The notes under the pieces are model-generated. The model saw only the letters and a program-made list of their open reading frames with translations. It was not told the DNA's origin and ran no database searches. Shown piece by piece: positions 1 through 7,083 of a stretch of 9,717 nucleotides of DNA. Source of the DNA: Alphaproteobacteria bacterium. Its GTDB lineage: Bacteria > Pseudomonadota > Alphaproteobacteria > Puniceispirillales > Puniceispirillaceae. A program made the translations under genes and the position numbers. The stretch lies in the NCBI GenBank assembly GCA_011522945.1, contig WTHY01000202.1:20266-29982 (forward strand), read 5' to 3'. Each line of letters opens with the position of its first letter. The first letter of the stretch is position 1.

Positions 1-511
1 CTTCTGCACCAAACAGGCCAACACGAATATCTTCGGCCTCGAAAACCACTTCCCCATCGCAGACGACACGGCCATCAGCGATACCCATTACCAACCGGCG
101 CATAATGGTGCGCTTGATATCTAATTCAAAGCGAACCAGCTTAGCTGTCGGCAGGATTTGGCCTGTAAATTTCACAGCGCCTACAGATAGAGCGCGCCCG
201 CGCCCCAAGCCACCTGAATAGCCGAGGAAGAAACCAACTAATTGCCAGAGTGCATCCATGCCAAGGCAACCAGGCATTACAGGGTCGCCTTCAAAATGGC
301 ATGGGAAAAACCACAAATCAGGATGGATATCGAATTCAGCTTCAACCCGGCCTTTATCATGTGCGCCGCCAGTTGTTGCGATATGTGTGATACGGTCACA
401 CATCAGCATCGGCGGCATCGGCAATTGTGGATTGCCAGGGCCAAACATTTCGCCTTTTGCACAGGCGATAAGCTCATCATAGGTAAAGGAATTTTGGGTC
501 ATTGCAGCCAT
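1..511 (-). CDS. fabA: 3-hydroxydecanoyl-ACP dehydratase/isomerase FabA (3' end cut by window edge)
   Basis: FabA dehydrates 3-hydroxyacyl-ACP and isomerises trans-2-decenoyl-ACP to the cis-3 form, the branch point of unsaturated fatty acid synthesis in the cytosol. I translated the minus strand by hand: 170 codons are present and the family is about 171 residues long, so only the extreme C-terminus is missing. The hallmark CHFEGDPVMPGCLG motif holds the catalytic His at residue 72, and the catalytic Asp is residue 86 (MDALWQLVGFFLG). KFTGQILPTAK and the C-terminal RVGLFGAE also match the family. The ATG at 511 has AGGA nine bases upstream; a second in-frame ATG at 502 has no clear ribosome site but would also give a normal N-terminus. 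The usual partner fabB would be expected just outside the window to the left (inference). The gene follows the SH3 protein on the same strand with a 118-bp gap, enough for its own promoter. Confidence 0.96.
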   Translation of the reverse strand, partial: MAAMTQNSFTYDELIACAKGEMFGPGNPQLPMPPMLMCDRITHIATTGGAHDKGRVEAEFDIHPDLWFFPCHFEGDPVMPGCLGMDALWQLVGFFLGYSGGLGRGRALSVGAVKFTGQILPTAKLVRFELDIKRTIMRRLVMGIADGRVVCDGEVVFEAEDIRVGLFGAE

Positions 512-629
512 TATATAAAGTCCTGATTTACGAAATTGTCAGATAGAACAGTCTTAGAGAGTCATTCCTAACGGAAAAGCTGGATAGATGCCATAGATAG
601 ATAGGGTATTCCAAAAGTTGGCAGCCTTA

Positions 630-1196
630 TTAATCGATGGTTTCACCATCTAAGGCCCCCCAAATTGCAGATCTTGGGATCCAGCCACGCACTTTTTCGT
701 TCGACAGCCGGCACCAGGTTTCACGGCAATATTGCAGCTCCATTAAAACACCCTTTTCTGCAACAGCCACAATCGCACTTTCTGTTTCTGGGCGCTGATA
801 AAGCTTTGAGACAGGCTCATTAACAAGTGCGGTGCGTCTGGCACTTACCAGCTGACCATGGATCCAGCCCGTAACACCCTCATGATCCTCAACCTTGCGC
901 CAGACATCAAATTCAGCAATCACCTTTACAGGCAGGCCTTTGCGTTTATAGATCCATGCCAAAGGATATTCTCTCCCCGGGCCAACACGCATGTTAATTT
1001 CATCTGATTTTAGAGTGACAAACCGAGGCACAGGCAAGCCAGATCCCTGCACAACCAGTTTTGTGTCATCACCAGAATTTTGAGAGCTATTCTGCGCAAC
1101 TGCAGGCGTAGCGAGGCCTAGCATCATGAAAGGCAGCAATATGATTATTTGTAAAAAGCGTTTGTGCATGTGCATTTTATAAAGGTTCCGTGGCAT
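630..1196 (-). CDS. Exported protein with two bacterial SH3 domains
   Basis: This is a 188-residue protein. The N-terminus (residues 1-13) is basic, followed by a hydrophobic core at about 14-31 and a probable signal peptidase site after PAVA (residue 34), so export to the periplasm is expected. Two SH3-like repeats follow a short polar linker. Repeat one (about 56-122) contains INMRVGPGREYP and ends WIHGQLVS; repeat two (about 129-181) ends GWIPRSAIWG. This arrangement matches the small alphaproteobacterial SH3_4-type proteins, which are thought to bind cell-wall or protein ligands; the actual ligand is unknown. C147 and C152 lie close together in repeat two and could form a disulfide. I chose the ATG at 1196 because CAGG lies eight bases upstream; a TTG two codons earlier (1202) is the longer alternative. 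The gene ends in tandem TAA stops, 118 bp before fabA on the same strand. Confidence 0.85.
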   Translation of the reverse strand: MPRNLYKMHMHKRFLQIIILLPFMMLGLATPAVAQNSSQNSGDDTKLVVQGSGLPVPRFVTLKSDEINMRVGPGREYPLAWIYKRKGLPVKVIAEFDVWRKVEDHEGVTGWIHGQLVSARRTALVNEPVSKLYQRPETESAIVAVAEKGVLMELQYCRETWCRLSNEKVRGWIPRSAIWGALDGETID

Positions 1197-1467
1197 AATC
1201 AAAGCCTGTCACGTGCATAATACCGAACATTGCAGATGAATGACACACAAAACTAAACGATAGATGAGATTGTATTTTTACGTTGTTAGAGAGGTCAACC
1301 AGCTTTAGAGTATGGACAATAGATTTAAACATCAGAGGCATGCAAAGACGATGATACGGTGTCCTAAGGCACGTGTCTTTATTGCCCTGAAGTCTCTATT
1401 GTTGGATGTAGATGATATGCTTCTTATCAATGGCAGGCGGTTTTTTCAGAAGTGAGATGCGCATAGT
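1197..1467. other. Divergent intergenic region, SH3 protein / D-2-hydroxyacid dehydrogenase
   Basis: This 271-bp gap must hold promoters firing in both directions. I found no convincing paired -35/-10 boxes, riboswitch-like fold or RNA gene. A 34-codon frame (1351-1455) ends just before the dehydrogenase gene but has no recognisable product. Confidence 0.5.
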
Positions 1468-2448
1468 ATGGCAAAAGCAAAAGTCATTTTAACTCGCAAA
1501 TACCCGGAAGCTGCGGAAACACGCATGCGGGAATTATTCGACACAAAGCTGAATGGAGAGGATGTGCCATTTAGCCGTGCAGCATTGATTGATGCGATGC
1601 GTGAAGCTGATGTGCTTGTACCTACTGTTACAGACACAATAGATGCTGAGATGATTGAGCAGGCTGGCCCACAGTTAAAACTCATTGCAAATTTTGGCAC
1701 TGGCGTCGACCATATTGATTTACATGCAGCTAAAGCCAAAGGCATTACCGTCACAAATACACCAGGTGTCCTAACAGAGGATACAGCTGATGTGGCTATG
1801 GCGTTAATCTTAAGTGTGCCGCGGCGCGTTGCCGAAGGTGACAAAAAAGTTCGTGATGGCAGCTGGGCTGGATGGGCGCCAACAGGATTGCTTGGACATA
1901 GGATTAATGGAAAACGCCTTGGTATTATCGGCATGGGGGCGATTGGTCAGGCTATTGCGCGCCGTGCCCGCGGCTTTGGCATGTCTATCCATTATCATAA
2001 TCGCAAGCCTGTTCAGTCAGGTGTGGAAGAGGCGCTAGAGGCAACCTACTGGGAAAGTCTCGATCAAATGCTGCCTCGGATGGATATTGTATCTGTCAAT
2101 TGCCCATCTACTGAAGCAACGCGTAATCTTCTAAATGCTGAACGGATTGGGCTGCTCAACAAAAATGCCTATCTTATCAATACAGCCAGAGGTGATGTTG
2201 TCGATGAGGCTGCTATGGTGACAGCGTTGCAAAATCGAAGTTTTGCCGGTGCAGGCATAGATGTTTATGCTGAGGAGCCACATGTGCCAGAAGCACTTAG
2301 AAAGCTCCGGAATGTTGTCTTATTGCCACATATTGGCTCTGCTACTATCGAAGGCCGGGATGCGATGGGCGATAAGGTTCTCATTAATATTCAGACATTT
2401 ATTGACGGTCATACACCGCCTGACCGTGTCCTTGCCGCAATGCTTTAG
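1468..2448 (+). CDS. gyaR: D-2-hydroxyacid dehydrogenase, probable glyoxylate/hydroxypyruvate reductase (D-glycerate dehydrogenase)
   Basis: This is a 326-residue cytosolic NAD(P)-dependent oxidoreductase of the D-isomer-specific 2-hydroxyacid dehydrogenase family, probably reducing glyoxylate or hydroxypyruvate. The nucleotide-binding loop GMGAIG is at residues 155-160. The catalytic triad of the family is intact: Arg241 in NTARGDVVDE, Glu270 in YAEEP and His288 in LLPHIGSAT. The segment HNR (177-179) at the end of the second Rossmann strand has a basic residue where NAD enzymes usually have Asp, which suggests NADP(H) preference (inference). The N-terminal substrate-domain signature FGTGVDHID is at about 76-84. 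No other start is possible, because an in-frame TGA lies at 1453-1455 with no start codon between it and 1468; the ribosome site is weak. The exact substrate cannot be fixed from sequence, and other 2-hydroxyacids remain possible. The gene stands alone on its strand, convergent with moeB. Confidence 0.88.
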   Translation: MAKAKVILTRKYPEAAETRMRELFDTKLNGEDVPFSRAALIDAMREADVLVPTVTDTIDAEMIEQAGPQLKLIANFGTGVDHIDLHAAKAKGITVTNTPGVLTEDTADVAMALILSVPRRVAEGDKKVRDGSWAGWAPTGLLGHRINGKRLGIIGMGAIGQAIARRARGFGMSIHYHNRKPVQSGVEEALEATYWESLDQMLPRMDIVSVNCPSTEATRNLLNAERIGLLNKNAYLINTARGDVVDEAAMVTALQNRSFAGAGIDVYAEEPHVPEALRKLRNVVLLPHIGSATIEGRDAMGDKVLINIQTFIDGHTPPDRVLAAML

Positions 2449-2604
2449 CAAAGATAACGCAGGTTTTCGCCCGCACATCTATTTGTCAGACAGGGTATGT
2501 GTCTGTGAGATACTGGCACTTTAGTGTCTATATGCGCAGCTCGTCAGACATTAGAGCAAATTGACATATATCTAAATTAGAAAAACGATACTTTAATGGC
2601 ATCT

Positions 2605-2674
2605 AGCTATTTAAACCCGGCTATTTAAACCCGGCTATTTAAATTTGGCTATTTAAACTTGGCTATTTAAATCA
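2605..2674. repeat. Five tandem copies of a 14-bp repeat
   Basis: Five head-to-tail units of consensus GGCTATTTAAACCC start at 2605, 2619, 2633, 2647 and 2661. The ten bases GCTATTTAAA are identical in all five, and nearly all variation falls in the last three or four bases (CCC, CCC, TTT, CTT, TCA) plus the first base of unit one. Each unit carries the palindrome TTTAAA. The array lies in the 296-bp gap between the convergent ends of the dehydrogenase gene and moeB. That gap contains nothing else I can support beyond a weak 6-bp stem at 2487-2505 without a T-run. The function is unknown. Confidence 0.95.
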
Positions 2675-2744
2675 GGTGCAAATTTAGAGATGTTGGCGGT
2701 CTGGTGACGTCTCGTCTCTAGTCGGTGTAGGATTCCCGTCTAGT

Positions 2745-3536
2745 CTAATCTGCCAGATTTGTGCTGCAAATCTTACAATCTGGCTGGCGCTTTGTATTGA
2801 TCGTATCAAAGCGCGCCTGTGCTGCATCTACCAATAATAATTTCCCTATCAGTGGTGTGCCAATGCCCGTGAGTAATTTCAGAGTCTCATTGGCTTGCAT
2901 AGTGCCAAGCATGCCAACGACAGGACCTGAAATGCCAGCTTGTGCACAATTTGGTGCCTGAGCATAGCTCGCCGTTTCTGGAAATAGGCATCCAAAGCAA
3001 GGGCTGTCTGGATAGGCCTCATTATGTGGTGCGAACACAGATATTTGACCTTCATGTCTCACCGCACCAGCAAAGATATGCGAAATAGCATGCTCTACAG
3101 AATAGCGGGCAATCATCTGACGTGCTACCAGACTATCAGTACAATCTACACATATTGTTACGCCATTTAATAGGTGCGCGGCATTATCCTTTGTTAACAT
3201 TTCCGCATGGCATGTGAGCTGGCAATTTGGAAAGCGTGTTTCGATAAATCGCCGCGCAACATCCAGTTTTGTATCTCCAATATCAGCCTGCTGAGGCATA
3301 TGTTGGCGGTGCAGGTTTGTGATATCAACCCTGTCAGCTTCTATCAGCGTTATATGGCCAACACCCGCCCCAGCCAAATAAGCCAATACAGGCATACCAA
3401 GACCGCCGATCCCGATGATTGCGATATGTGCTGCTAGCAGCTTTGCCTGCACAGTCTCGTCCCAGCCAGGCAGGACGAGCTGGCGTGCATAAAGCTCAAT
3501 CTCTGCATCTGTCAGGCTGTTGATATCATCTTGCAT
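2745..3536 (-). CDS. moeB: MoeB/ThiF-family sulfur-carrier-protein adenylyltransferase
   Basis: This is an E1-like enzyme that adenylates the C-terminal glycine of a ubiquitin-fold sulfur carrier (MoaD for molybdopterin, or ThiS for thiamine). From the ATG at 3536 it has 263 residues, close to the usual 250. The N-terminus (EIELYARQLVLPGW) is canonical. The ATP-binding GIGGLG is at residues 42-47, DRVDITNLHRQ at 68-78 and DCTD at 131-134. A structural zinc site is formed by C180/C183 (CFGC) and C254/C257 (CKIC). NCAQAGISGPVVGMLG (from 196) matches the conserved loop after the first zinc pair. There is no C-terminal rhodanese domain. A TTG at 3605 would add 23 residues, but it has no ribosome site and the extension does not look like family sequence; AGG sits about ten bases before the ATG. 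It is the last gene of the minus-strand run. No MoaD, MoaE or ThiS is visible here, so the partner is not settled. Confidence 0.85.
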   Translation of the reverse strand: MQDDINSLTDAEIELYARQLVLPGWDETVQAKLLAAHIAIIGIGGLGMPVLAYLAGAGVGHITLIEADRVDITNLHRQHMPQQADIGDTKLDVARRFIETRFPNCQLTCHAEMLTKDNAAHLLNGVTICVDCTDSLVARQMIARYSVEHAISHIFAGAVRHEGQISVFAPHNEAYPDSPCFGCLFPETASYAQAPNCAQAGISGPVVGMLGTMQANETLKLLTGIGTPLIGKLLLVDAAQARFDTINTKRQPDCKICSTNLAD

Positions 3537-3638
3537 TATATTTGTACCTATCGCTTGGCGTTTTCCTGTGGCTACATCAATGGCGGCAAAACCATCTTTT
3601 TGCAATCATGCAGCGCCAACACGCTATCATACCTATCA

Positions 3639-4088
3639 CTATATGCCTGTGGAGCCAAAACCACCTGTGCCTCGCTTTGTGTCTGACAAGGCTGAAACGG
3701 GATTTAAAGTCGCTTGGATAACTGGTGCAACAACCATTTGGGCGATACGCATACCAGGTGTGATATCCACAGCGTCTGCACCAAGATTAATAAGTAGGAT
3801 TTTCACTTCGCCGCGATAATCACTATCAATTGTGCCTGGGGCATTCACAATTGTAAGGCCTTGTTTAAAGGCGAGCCCAGACCGAGGTCTGATTTGCACT
3901 TCAAATCCAGATGGGATCGCCATCTTTATGCCTGTGGGAATAGCTGCACGCTCTCCTGATGCAAGTGTTATATTGCTATCGATAGCAGCGCGCACATCCA
4001 TGCCAGCCGCACCATCAGTTTCATATTCCGGCAGTGGAAGATCCTCAGCATGTGGCATTGTTTCAATATCAATAATGATGCTTGTCAT
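3639..4088 (-). CDS. dut: Deoxyuridine 5'-triphosphate nucleotidohydrolase (dUTPase)
   Basis: Dut hydrolyses dUTP to dUMP and pyrophosphate, keeping uracil out of DNA and supplying dUMP for dTMP synthesis; the family is a homotrimer. At 149 residues it has the normal length, and all five dUTPase motifs are present in order: AGMD (28-31), RPRSGLA (67-73), GTIDSDYRGE (85-94) with catalytic Asp88, RIAQMVV (114-120), and the C-terminal arm RGTGGFGSTG (139-148), which closes over the nucleotide. The ATG at 4088 has GGA nine bases upstream. The gene starts 16 bp after coaBC ends, so cotranscription is very likely; the dut-coaBC pairing is widespread in bacteria. It ends with three consecutive in-frame stops (TAG TGA TAG), and 102 bp separate it from the moeB ATG. 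Confidence 0.97.
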   Translation of the reverse strand: MTSIIIDIETMPHAEDLPLPEYETDGAAGMDVRAAIDSNITLASGERAAIPTGIKMAIPSGFEVQIRPRSGLAFKQGLTIVNAPGTIDSDYRGEVKILLINLGADAVDITPGMRIAQMVVAPVIQATLNPVSALSDTKRGTGGFGSTGI

Positions 4089-4104
4089 AAGCTTTCATCC
4101 AATT

Positions 4105-5532
4105 TTATGCATTTGTGAAAAAGGCGGCGATCTTCAGTGCAAGCCTGTCAGCAATATCTGTCTTCGTCAGGGGTCCCCAGGACTCATTATCTGTCTCTGT
4201 AATATAGATTATGTCATTCATGGAAGCGCCAAAAACAGTGCCACGTTCTTGATGCACAGGATTGGCCAGGATCCAGTCACACCCTTTGCGGCGACGTTTT
4301 TCTGATGCATAGGCTGCAACATTTTCAGTCTCAGCGGCAAACCCAACAACCAAATTTGGACGATTTTTATGGTGCGCAATATGCGCCAAGATATCCGGAT
4401 TCTCGACAAGTTCCAAAGCGGGTATATGACTATGGGATTGTTTCTTCATCTTGCTATCTGCAAATTGTGCTGGCCGCCAGTCTGCAACAGCTGCACAACC
4501 AATAAAGCCTGTCGCTGGAAGGGCTGCCTCCACAGCCGCAAGCATTTCCTGTGCTGTTTGAATATGCACTATTTTTACATCTTCTGGGTCGGGCACGCTA
4601 ACAGGCCCAGACACGAGTGTCACTTGTGCACCTAATGCTGCGCAGGCACGTGCTATAGCATGTCCTTGCTGACCTGAAGAATGATTTCCAATGAAACGCA
4701 CAGGGTCAATGGGCTCAAATGTCGGCCCTGAGGTAACAATGATATGTTGCCCTGATAGTGGTTTATCCGCTGGCGTGATTAGCTTCATAACTGTGCGTGC
4801 TATCTCATCAGGTGCTGTCAATCTTCCGGTGCCTATCTCACCACAAGCTGTATCACCTGCATCAGGACCAATTTGATGGACGCCGCGTGCAGCTAATATG
4901 CTGAGATTTGCTTGTGTAGCAGGATGTGCCCACATAGCTGGGTTCATTGCAGGCGCAATGGCGATAGGCGCTGTGCTGGCCAGGCATAAGGTGCTGGCCA
5001 AATCATCTGCCATACCCTGTGCCATTTTGGCGATAAAATTGGCTGTGGCTGGGGCTACCAAAACCAGCTCTGCCTCTCTGGCAAGCCTGATATGACCCAT
5101 TTCTTGTTCATCAGTCAGGTCGAAAAGCTCTGTATAGGTCTTCTCACCAGTTAGCGCAGATAAAGCTAAGGGTGTTATAAATTGCTGTGCAGATTTCGTC
5201 ATAACACCGCGGACAATAGCCCCTGCATCTCCCAGGCGCCGCGCAAGCTCAAGCGCCTTATAAGCCGCAACGCCGCCGGTGATTATCAATAATATGACAG
5301 GTGCTTTATGATTTGAAAGCTCTAGCGTATCTGGATGTAGCAACAAGCCACGCATTTTAGCCTCAGACTGAAGCCGTTGCAATTTATCAGCCGGGATGTG
5401 GCCTCTATTTCGATAATTGGACAAAGCACTTGGGCCAACCTGAAGTAGGCTCTGTAAGGCGCGCCGCCCTCCCAACTGCTCTGCCATAGCATCAAAACGT
5501 GCATAATAGCTGGCCATATCATTCTGTGTCAT
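4105..5532 (-). CDS. coaBC: Bifunctional CoaBC with an N-terminal helix-turn-helix-like domain
   Basis: CoaBC joins cysteine to 4'-phosphopantothenate (CoaB) and decarboxylates the product to 4'-phosphopantetheine (CoaC, FMN-dependent) in coenzyme A synthesis. The ATG at 5532 has AGGA six bases upstream and gives 475 residues; a TTG at 5547 is less likely. CoaC starts near residue 78: ITGGVAAYK (84-92), catalytic His147 in GHIRLA, PAMNPAMW (194-201) with Asn197, and Cys230 in TACGEIGTGRL. CoaB begins near 261: TSGPTFEPIDPVRFIGNHSSG (267-287), with the lysine motif KMKK (361-364). The protein exceeds the usual 400 residues because residues 1-75 form an extra segment resembling a small Cro/YdaS-like helix-turn-helix (RRALQSLL, then GPSALSNYRNRG, then IPADKLQRL). 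An internal ATG at 5355 (residue 60) has GAGG five bases upstream, so a shorter CoaBC could also be made. The gene is 45 bp downstream of ubiB. Confidence 0.93.
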   Translation of the reverse strand: MTQNDMASYYARFDAMAEQLGGRRALQSLLQVGPSALSNYRNRGHIPADKLQRLQSEAKMRGLLLHPDTLELSNHKAPVILLIITGGVAAYKALELARRLGDAGAIVRGVMTKSAQQFITPLALSALTGEKTYTELFDLTDEQEMGHIRLAREAELVLVAPATANFIAKMAQGMADDLASTLCLASTAPIAIAPAMNPAMWAHPATQANLSILAARGVHQIGPDAGDTACGEIGTGRLTAPDEIARTVMKLITPADKPLSGQHIIVTSGPTFEPIDPVRFIGNHSSGQQGHAIARACAALGAQVTLVSGPVSVPDPEDVKIVHIQTAQEMLAAVEAALPATGFIGCAAVADWRPAQFADSKMKKQSHSHIPALELVENPDILAHIAHHKNRPNLVVGFAAETENVAAYASEKRRRKGCDWILANPVHQERGTVFGASMNDIIYITETDNESWGPLTKTDIADRLALKIAAFFTNA

Positions 5533-5577
5533 GACATATCCTGACAATATTTCACAAGAAATTCACATTAATGGCAA

Positions 5578-7083
5578 TTAGTGAATATACGATGTTATAG
5601 CTATTATGGTTGCAATTACTGCGATTATCAAAGGATAATTTGTTTTTTTCGGTAAGGTTATATTCGGCTTCTCGTGAAGTTCACGTTCAAATCGTTCAAG
5701 AATACGCGGCAATCCTCGGCGTAATTTGGTCAAATCTGTGAAAAATTGTTCAAGTTGCAGCCGCAATCCTGTCTGGCCTTTGATCCAATCAGCGGCTAAT
5801 GGGCGGGCCAAAACCCACATATTTGCATCTGGGTTCAGTTCTCTTGCCACGCCTTCTGCCATGCCCATGGTTTTTTGCAACAGGTTAAATTGTGGCTGAA
5901 TGGTAATTTCAAAACGGGCACTGATTTGCAGAATTTGGCCTAAGGCTCTTCCGAGCTCTATGTCGCCAAGTGTTTTGCCAAGCACCGGGTCAACCATGGC
6001 TCTTAGAGATTGTGCAAATAGCTCTAGCGGCACATCTTCAGCTAGCATGCCAGCATCACTATGCAGCTGTGCGACTTGATCATAATCACGGTCAATCAGT
6101 GCTACAAGCAGCTCTGCCAGAAAAATCCGGTCGGTAATTTGCAGATGGCCCATAATACCAAAATCGATAGGGACGAGTGTACCATCCTCTGTCACAAAAA
6201 TATTGCCTGGATGCATATCAGCGTGGAAATAGCCATCTCGGAATACTTGCATGAAAAAGCTCTGAGCTGCACGCTCTGTGAGTACAGATATATCATGGCC
6301 AGCAGCTATCAGCCCTTCACGATCATCAATACGCAACCCTGCAATCCACTCGATGATTAACATGTTGGCTGTCGCATGTTCCACATCAATCTGCGGCACG
6401 CGAATACCATCATCATCTTTTAGATTTTCCGCTAATTTATTGCCTGCGGCAGCTTCCATCCTGAGATCAAGCTCACTATCGGAAAGCTGGCGAAATTGCT
6501 CCACGGCATGCACAATTTTCAAACGCCGTAAATCTGGAGCGAGAAATTCAACAAGTTGCGCCATAGCATAGAAAAAGCGGATATCGCGTTGCATCCGCTT
6601 TTGAATTCCAGGCCGCAAAAGCTTAACAGCAACGTCACGTCCATCTGGTAACGTCGCACGATGTACCTGCGCCACGGAGGCAGCGGCAACAGGAACAGGG
6701 TCGAAGCTGGCAAAAAAGCTGTCAGCATCCTGTCCTGTTTCCTGCTTGATGATTTCCAGCACTTTTGCCTGTGAAAAGGCTGGCAGCTTATCTTGCAAAC
6801 GCACAAGGCCGCTGGCTATGTCAGGCCCTAGCAGGTCTGACCGTGTTGAGAGTGCCTGGCCAAATTTAATAAAGGCCGGCCCAAGATCCTGTAACGCAGA
6901 ACAGAGTGCCTGCCCAGCATCCTGCTTTGCAGACCTGCCGGCAATCATCCAATTTAAAAACCGCAGAAGTCTCTGCATCCAGCTTGGTATTAGGTCAACG
7001 CGGGCAATATGCCCTAAAACGCCTGCACGCCCGAGACGCCATCCAATGGCTGGTAGTCGAAGACAGGCAAACAGGATAGCCAT
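5578..7083 (-). CDS. ubiB: UbiB, ABC1/ADCK-type atypical kinase-like protein for ubiquinone synthesis
   Basis: UbiB is a membrane-associated atypical kinase-fold ATPase needed for ubiquinone synthesis; it is thought to help extract or organise lipid intermediates rather than phosphorylate protein. The 501 residues show the family's features in order: KFGQ at 73-76 (the KxGQ motif), the Ala-rich loop AAASVAQVH at 133-141, the ATP-binding Lys154 in VAVKLLRPG, SELD near 203-206, HADMHPGN at 287-294, and DFG at 307-309. The C-terminus has one clear hydrophobic helix (about 483-500); many homologues, including E. coli UbiB, have two. The start codon overlaps the ubiE stop by one base (TAATG), indicating translational coupling, with GGAAG about eight bases upstream. 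The gene is second in the ubiE-ubiB-coaBC-dut-moeB run. Confidence 0.95.
   Translation of the reverse strand: MAILFACLRLPAIGWRLGRAGVLGHIARVDLIPSWMQRLLRFLNWMIAGRSAKQDAGQALCSALQDLGPAFIKFGQALSTRSDLLGPDIASGLVRLQDKLPAFSQAKVLEIIKQETGQDADSFFASFDPVPVAAASVAQVHRATLPDGRDVAVKLLRPGIQKRMQRDIRFFYAMAQLVEFLAPDLRRLKIVHAVEQFRQLSDSELDLRMEAAAGNKLAENLKDDDGIRVPQIDVEHATANMLIIEWIAGLRIDDREGLIAAGHDISVLTERAAQSFFMQVFRDGYFHADMHPGNIFVTEDGTLVPIDFGIMGHLQITDRIFLAELLVALIDRDYDQVAQLHSDAGMLAEDVPLELFAQSLRAMVDPVLGKTLGDIELGRALGQILQISARFEITIQPQFNLLQKTMGMAEGVARELNPDANMWVLARPLAADWIKGQTGLRLQLEQFFTDLTKLRRGLPRILERFERELHEKPNITLPKKTNYPLIIAVIATIIAITSYIH

Noticed and set aside
242..526. Plus-strand open frame opposite fabA
   Set aside because: It is antisense to a full set of FabA motifs and has no family-like sequence of its own.
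580..604. GATA-like short repeats between the SH3 gene and fabA
   Set aside because: Only two or three imperfect copies of a tetranucleotide; not enough to call a repeat array.
1351..1455. A 34-codon ATG frame upstream of, and in frame with, the D-2-hydroxyacid dehydrogenase gene
   Set aside because: No recognisable peptide, a poorly spaced ribosome site (GAGG about 12 bases away), and a TGA separates it from the dehydrogenase, which has a canonical N-terminus at 1468.
1446..1934. Minus-strand open frame of 162 codons opposite the dehydrogenase gene
   Set aside because: The sense strand encodes an intact enzyme with all catalytic residues; the antisense product is low-complexity Ser/Ala/Pro-rich shadow sequence.
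2487..2505. Stem CAGACA/TGTCTG after the dehydrogenase gene as a terminator
   Set aside because: Only six pairs with a 7-nt loop and no T-run; chance is likely in an intergenic region.
3537..3605. A 23-residue N-terminal extension of MoeB from a TTG codon
   Set aside because: No ribosome site, non-ATG start directly after an in-frame stop, and family members begin at the LTDxEIExYxRQ segment just after the ATG at 3536.
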